A DNA stretch of 64,000 nt from Bacillus sp. es.036 (GTDB lineage: Bacteria; Bacillota; Bacilli; Bacillales; Guptibacillaceae), in assembly GCF_002563635.1 (NCBI RefSeq), contig NZ_PDIZ01000001.1, positions 434,001-498,000 on the forward strand, read 5' to 3'. How positions within the stretch are numbered: the stretch's first letter is position 1; every line of letters begins with the position of its first letter. Positions 61,095 through 64,000 of this stretch are shown piece after piece. A model generated the notes under the pieces. It did not search any database and had not been told where the DNA came from. It saw only the letters and a list, made by a program, of their open reading frames with translations. The translations under genes and the position numbers were made by a program.

Positions 61095-63041
61095 TTATAG
61101 CGCTTCTCGAATGACTTTTTTGTAGTAAACGACGGATAAGCCGCCAAAGATGGAGTAGAGCAACGTATATATCCCCATCACGATCAGCATAGGTGTATAG
61201 AGTTCGGTTCCGAAAAAGAACCAGCCGGATCGCACGGCAAAGTATCCGTGTAGTAATCCGACAACAAGTGGGATACCAAAGTTCACCATCTGCTTGCCGC
61301 GAATGCCCCGTGAAAGATCAGATTGGGTGAAACCAAGCTTTCTAAGAACGGTATAATTCGGACGTTCTTCTTCTCCTTCATTCATCTGTTTAAAGTAGAG
61401 AATGCAGCCAGATGTAATTAGGAATGTAAGGCCGAGAAAGCCAACGATGAACATGATAAGGCCCATGTTTTCCTTTTGCTCTTGGAAGGCTTCATATTGG
61501 GAGCTTCTCCCCTGGTCATCTTCAAAGGAAAGTGACTGGAATAAGTCGGTTGCTTCAGGTAGCTTTGAGTCGTTTTCCAAGTTATACCCGACATAGGTGA
61601 AAGGTTTATCTTGAATTTCTTCATCTATATCTTTTTGAAGAGAAGCAAATGTCGTTTCATCGACGATAACCGTAGGGAGCCCGCCATTAGAATAAGAATA
61701 GGGGAGAATATAGTCCTGTTTGAGACCAAGATAGTTCTGAGCCGTCACTTCTTCTTTTCCTTTTAGTTGAATGATCCCCTCGTTTTCAAAGCTAATCACG
61801 GTATCAAGAATTTTACTAAAGCCAGTAAAAACCGCTTCATCAGGAGAAACATCAATGTCAGTAAGGGTTTCATCACTGATTACAGGTAAGATCATTTCAC
61901 TAGCATCAAATGCAGTGTTAGACGGTTGTTTCGCAACAATGTCTTTAGTTAAAACCGTTACTTGAAGAACGTCCAACTCATTGGTCGTGAAGTCGTAACC
62001 CTTTTCATTCAGTTCCTTTTTAAATCGATTCACATTCTGCTCTTCCGCCAGTGAGAAATGGTCAGGAATATTTTGTTTAGCTGTTTTTTCAGCCGAGTAA
62101 TACGAAATATAGCTGAGCGAAGAAAGGGCGATCGCGAGTGCTGACACAGTCGTAATGATTGTAAGAAGAAGCGAGTTCGATTTCATACGAAACATGATTG
62201 ATGATAGCGAAAGAACATCGTTAATGTTCAAATAGCCTTCTTTTCGTTTTCGAAGCAGGTTGGCAACGAAACGGATCGACCCTTTGTAGAAAAGGTACGT
62301 GCCAAGGATGACGCTTCCTAGAATGAAAATCATCACAATCAAAAGCTCAGTCATTTCTGAAAAATCGCCATCAAACATTTTGCTGGATAGGTAATAGCCT
62401 GCAATGATTAATACGAGTCCGAGCACGCCCATAATGATTTCCCGAATGGAAATCCCTTTTATTCGATCTTCCGTTTTTGATGTCACTCGAAAAAGGGACA
62501 GAATGCTTTGAGCTTTAATAAAGATCCAATTTGTTAGCATAATCACACCAAAAATGGCGAAGAAAACGATAACGGTCTGCACGAAGGCCGCGGTGGAAAA
62601 GTTTAAGCTCGCGACACCATCAATCCCGGTCGCTTTAAAGAGGACCATTTGAATCAGCTTGGAAAATGAAAAGCCAACGAAAATTCCAATGATCATCGAT
62701 CCAATATAGATAAGCAAATTTTCTACCGTTAAGATCCGAAAGATGCGTCCTTTTGTCATGCCTATTAATTGAAACAGTCCAATTTCTTTTCCTCGTCGTT
62801 TGATAAAAATGCTGTTCGCGTAGACGAGAAAAACAGTAACGATCACAACAAGCATAACGGAAGCAGCTTTGATAGCGGCTGTCATTTTAGCGGAGGTTTC
62901 CATGTTGTCGACACCAGGGTTATATTGAAGAGTGACGAAGGAAAAGTAGAGCCCGACACTAAAGACAAGGGCAAAGACGTACAGGTAATAGTTTTTCAGG
63001 TTCTTCTTTAAGTTCTTCAGGATCATGTGATTAATGTTCAT
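61095..63041 (-). CDS. Bce-type ABC permease (FtsX family)
   Basis: A 648-residue permease with about ten helices and a large extracellular domain (about residues 330-510), the BceB hallmark. It begins [18 protein letters not shown]. With the overlapping ATPase it forms a detoxification module against peptide antibiotics that bind lipid II-cycle intermediates, and it signals to its BceS-like kinase. ATG 63041 is chosen; GTG 63050 is possible. Confidence 0.9.
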   Translation of the reverse strand: MNINHMILKNLKKNLKNYYLYVFALVFSVGLYFSFVTLQYNPGVDNMETSAKMTAAIKAASVMLVVIVTVFLVYANSIFIKRRGKEIGLFQLIGMTKGRIFRILTVENLLIYIGSMIIGIFVGFSFSKLIQMVLFKATGIDGVASLNFSTAAFVQTVIVFFAIFGVIMLTNWIFIKAQSILSLFRVTSKTEDRIKGISIREIIMGVLGLVLIIAGYYLSSKMFDGDFSEMTELLIVMIFILGSVILGTYLFYKGSIRFVANLLRKRKEGYLNINDVLSLSSIMFRMKSNSLLLTIITTVSALAIALSSLSYISYYSAEKTAKQNIPDHFSLAEEQNVNRFKKELNEKGYDFTTNELDVLQVTVLTKDIVAKQPSNTAFDASEMILPVISDETLTDIDVSPDEAVFTGFSKILDTVISFENEGIIQLKGKEEVTAQNYLGLKQDYILPYSYSNGGLPTVIVDETTFASLQKDIDEEIQDKPFTYVGYNLENDSKLPEATDLFQSLSFEDDQGRSSQYEAFQEQKENMGLIMFIVGFLGLTFLITSGCILYFKQMNEGEEERPNYTVLRKLGFTQSDLSRGIRGKQMVNFGIPLVVGLLHGYFAVRSGWFFFGTELYTPMLIVMGIYTLLYSIFGGLSVVYYKKVIREAL

Positions 63042-63795
63042 ATTGTACACCGCCGAGCACGCCCTGCGTTTTCATAATGTCTTTTAAAAACGATTGGCGA
63101 GATTCAGACCCTTTATTAAGCTGGGTGTAAATCCGGCCGTCTCGAATGAAAATGACACGACTACTGTAGCTAGCTGCGACAGGATCGTGGGTGACCATTG
63201 CAATCGTCGCTTCACGCGTCTGATTTAAGTCGCTTAGCTTATTCAAAAGATCAGATGCCGACTTTGAATCAAGTGCCCCGGTTGGCTCGTCAGCAAAAAT
63301 GATGCTTGGATTGTGAACAAAGGCCCGTGCCGCTGAAGTACGTTGCTTTTGCCCTCCTGAGATTTCGTTCGGATATTTATCCTGGATGTCATGAATGCCG
63401 AGTTCACCTGCGAGCGCATCAAATGCTGCGGTTGCTTCTTTTTTAGAAACTTTTGCAATTGAAAGGGGAAGCAGTACATTTTCTTTCACCGTTAACGTAT
63501 CAAGCAGGTTATACTCTTGAAAAATGAACCCAAGATGACGTTTTCGAAATTCAGCAAGCTGCTTTTCTTTTTGCTTCGTCATTTCTTGTCCTTCAATCTT
63601 AATCGATCCACCACTCACGCGATCGATGGATGACAGTACGTTCAGTAGTGTCGTTTTTCCAGAGCCCGATGCGCCCATGATGCTGATAAACTCGCCACGT
63701 TCGATCGAAACGTCGATTCCCATCAATACATCTTGTTTCATAAACTTATTTCCAAAGCTTTTTTGAATTTTGCTTGCTTCAAGTACGTTGGTCAT
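63031..63795 (-). CDS. Bce-type ABC ATPase
   Basis: A 254-residue ATPase: Walker [10 protein letters not shown], signature ISGGQKQR, Walker [25 protein letters not shown] precedes the ATG. It overlaps the permease gene by 11 nt. It belongs to the BceA/PsdA class by length, motifs and context. Confidence 0.9.
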   Translation of the reverse strand: MTNVLEASKIQKSFGNKFMKQDVLMGIDVSIERGEFISIMGASGSGKTTLLNVLSSIDRVSGGSIKIEGQEMTKQKEKQLAEFRKRHLGFIFQEYNLLDTLTVKENVLLPLSIAKVSKKEATAAFDALAGELGIHDIQDKYPNEISGGQKQRTSAARAFVHNPSIIFADEPTGALDSKSASDLLNKLSDLNQTREATIAMVTHDPVAASYSSRVIFIRDGRIYTQLNKGSESRQSFLKDIMKTQGVLGGVQYEH

Positions 63796-63881
63796 TAAAT
63801 TCCCTCCAATGAATTGCTGATACGTTTAGTATAAAGAGGGGCATTCCATCTTTCCTTCGATTCGCCGAACAATAAGTGAAG

Positions 63882-63906
63882 GCGTGTGACATTGTTGTCA
63901 CATGCC
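63882..63906 (-). terminator. Hairpin at the end of the kinase gene
   Basis: GGCATGTGAC/GTCACACGCC stem covering the kinase stop codon; no strong T-run, so it may only attenuate. Confidence 0.55.
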
Positions 63907-64000
63907 TCGTATTTGGTCAAAATCATTTCGTTCTGGGAAGGTGAGTGTAAAAGTGGTACCCATTCCTGGTTCTGAGATTACATTGATGTTTACTTTTAAA
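63898..64000 (-). CDS. Histidine kinase C-terminus (BceS-type; cut by window edge)
   Basis: The last 33 codons of a kinase ATPase domain: VISEPGMGTTFTLTFPE, then a short tail and TGA at 63898. The GTTFTLTFP block is the usual end of HATPase_c. It lies just upstream of the Bce-type ATPase gene, as expected for a BceRS-AB locus. Confidence 0.78.
   Translation of the reverse strand, partial: LKVNINVISEPGMGTTFTLTFPERNDFDQIRGM

Noticed and set aside
1-64000. CRISPR arrays, tRNA/rRNA genes, transposases
   Set aside because: No regularly spaced direct repeats, no cloverleaf or rRNA segments and no transposase motifs were seen on reading both strands; a tRNA and IS scan would be decisive.

Overview
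The window reads as a chromosomal segment of a low-to-mid GC member of the Bacillaceae. AGGAGG-type ribosome binding sites, frequent TTG/GTG starts, T-rich intrinsic terminators, S-box and guanidine riboswitches, Zur-type operators and YkkCD, HssRS-HrtBA and Bce-type modules all point there. The genus cannot be fixed from sequence reading alone; a marine or alkaliphilic Bacillus relative is a guess. No rRNA, tRNA, CRISPR array or intact insertion sequence was seen.

Region by region. 1-3.8 kb: an island with the C-terminus of one DUF3427 helicase-type protein, a Nudix hydrolase, a MazG-like pyrophosphohydrolase and a PLD-nuclease/helicase, possibly defensive. 3.9-7.9 kb: a sigma-54 activator followed by a -24/-12 promoter and an operon for a tiny membrane protein, a sodium:solute symporter and acetoacetate decarboxylase. 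8.0-8.5 kb: a SAM (S-box) riboswitch controlling an unrecognised 107-residue protein. 8.8-11.3 kb: a secreted nuclease lipoprotein, a flavin reductase and a DUF6141 protein. 11.4-18.7 kb: an eroding array of type VII-like polymorphic toxins (a WHH nuclease, and a 5'-truncated, frameshifted non-specific nuclease) with SUKH and YezG/DUF600 immunity genes.

20-28.6 kb: an opine-metallophore locus with a nicotianamine-synthase-like enzyme, an opine dehydrogenase, an EamA exporter and a CntABCDF-type importer. Zur-like palindromes lie upstream of both halves, so this is probably a zinc-scavenging system. 28.7-35.7 kb: a MATE transporter, then a convergent thiazole/oxazole-modified microcin (TOMM) operon of ThiF-like protein, YcaO cyclodehydratase and SagB dehydrogenase. 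Its likely substrate, a heterocycloanthracin/sonorensin-type precursor with Cys at every third residue, lies 9 kb away at 44.5-44.8 kb and carries the same upstream motif.

36-49 kb: a guanidine-I riboswitch with the YkkCD exporter pair, a MarR regulator, an RsbR-like stressosome protein, VOC and GNAT enzymes, a GntR-ABC module next to the TOMM precursor, and assorted small enzymes and membrane proteins. 49.4-53.3 kb: heme-detoxification genes hrtBA and hssRS. 53.5-64 kb: an ABC transporter, a DUF6773-XRE pair, a large secreted M14 peptidase, a DUF421 protein, a metallopeptidase and a BceAB-type transporter with the edge of its histidine kinase. Short GACAGG/GGTGCC palindromes recur between genes throughout.
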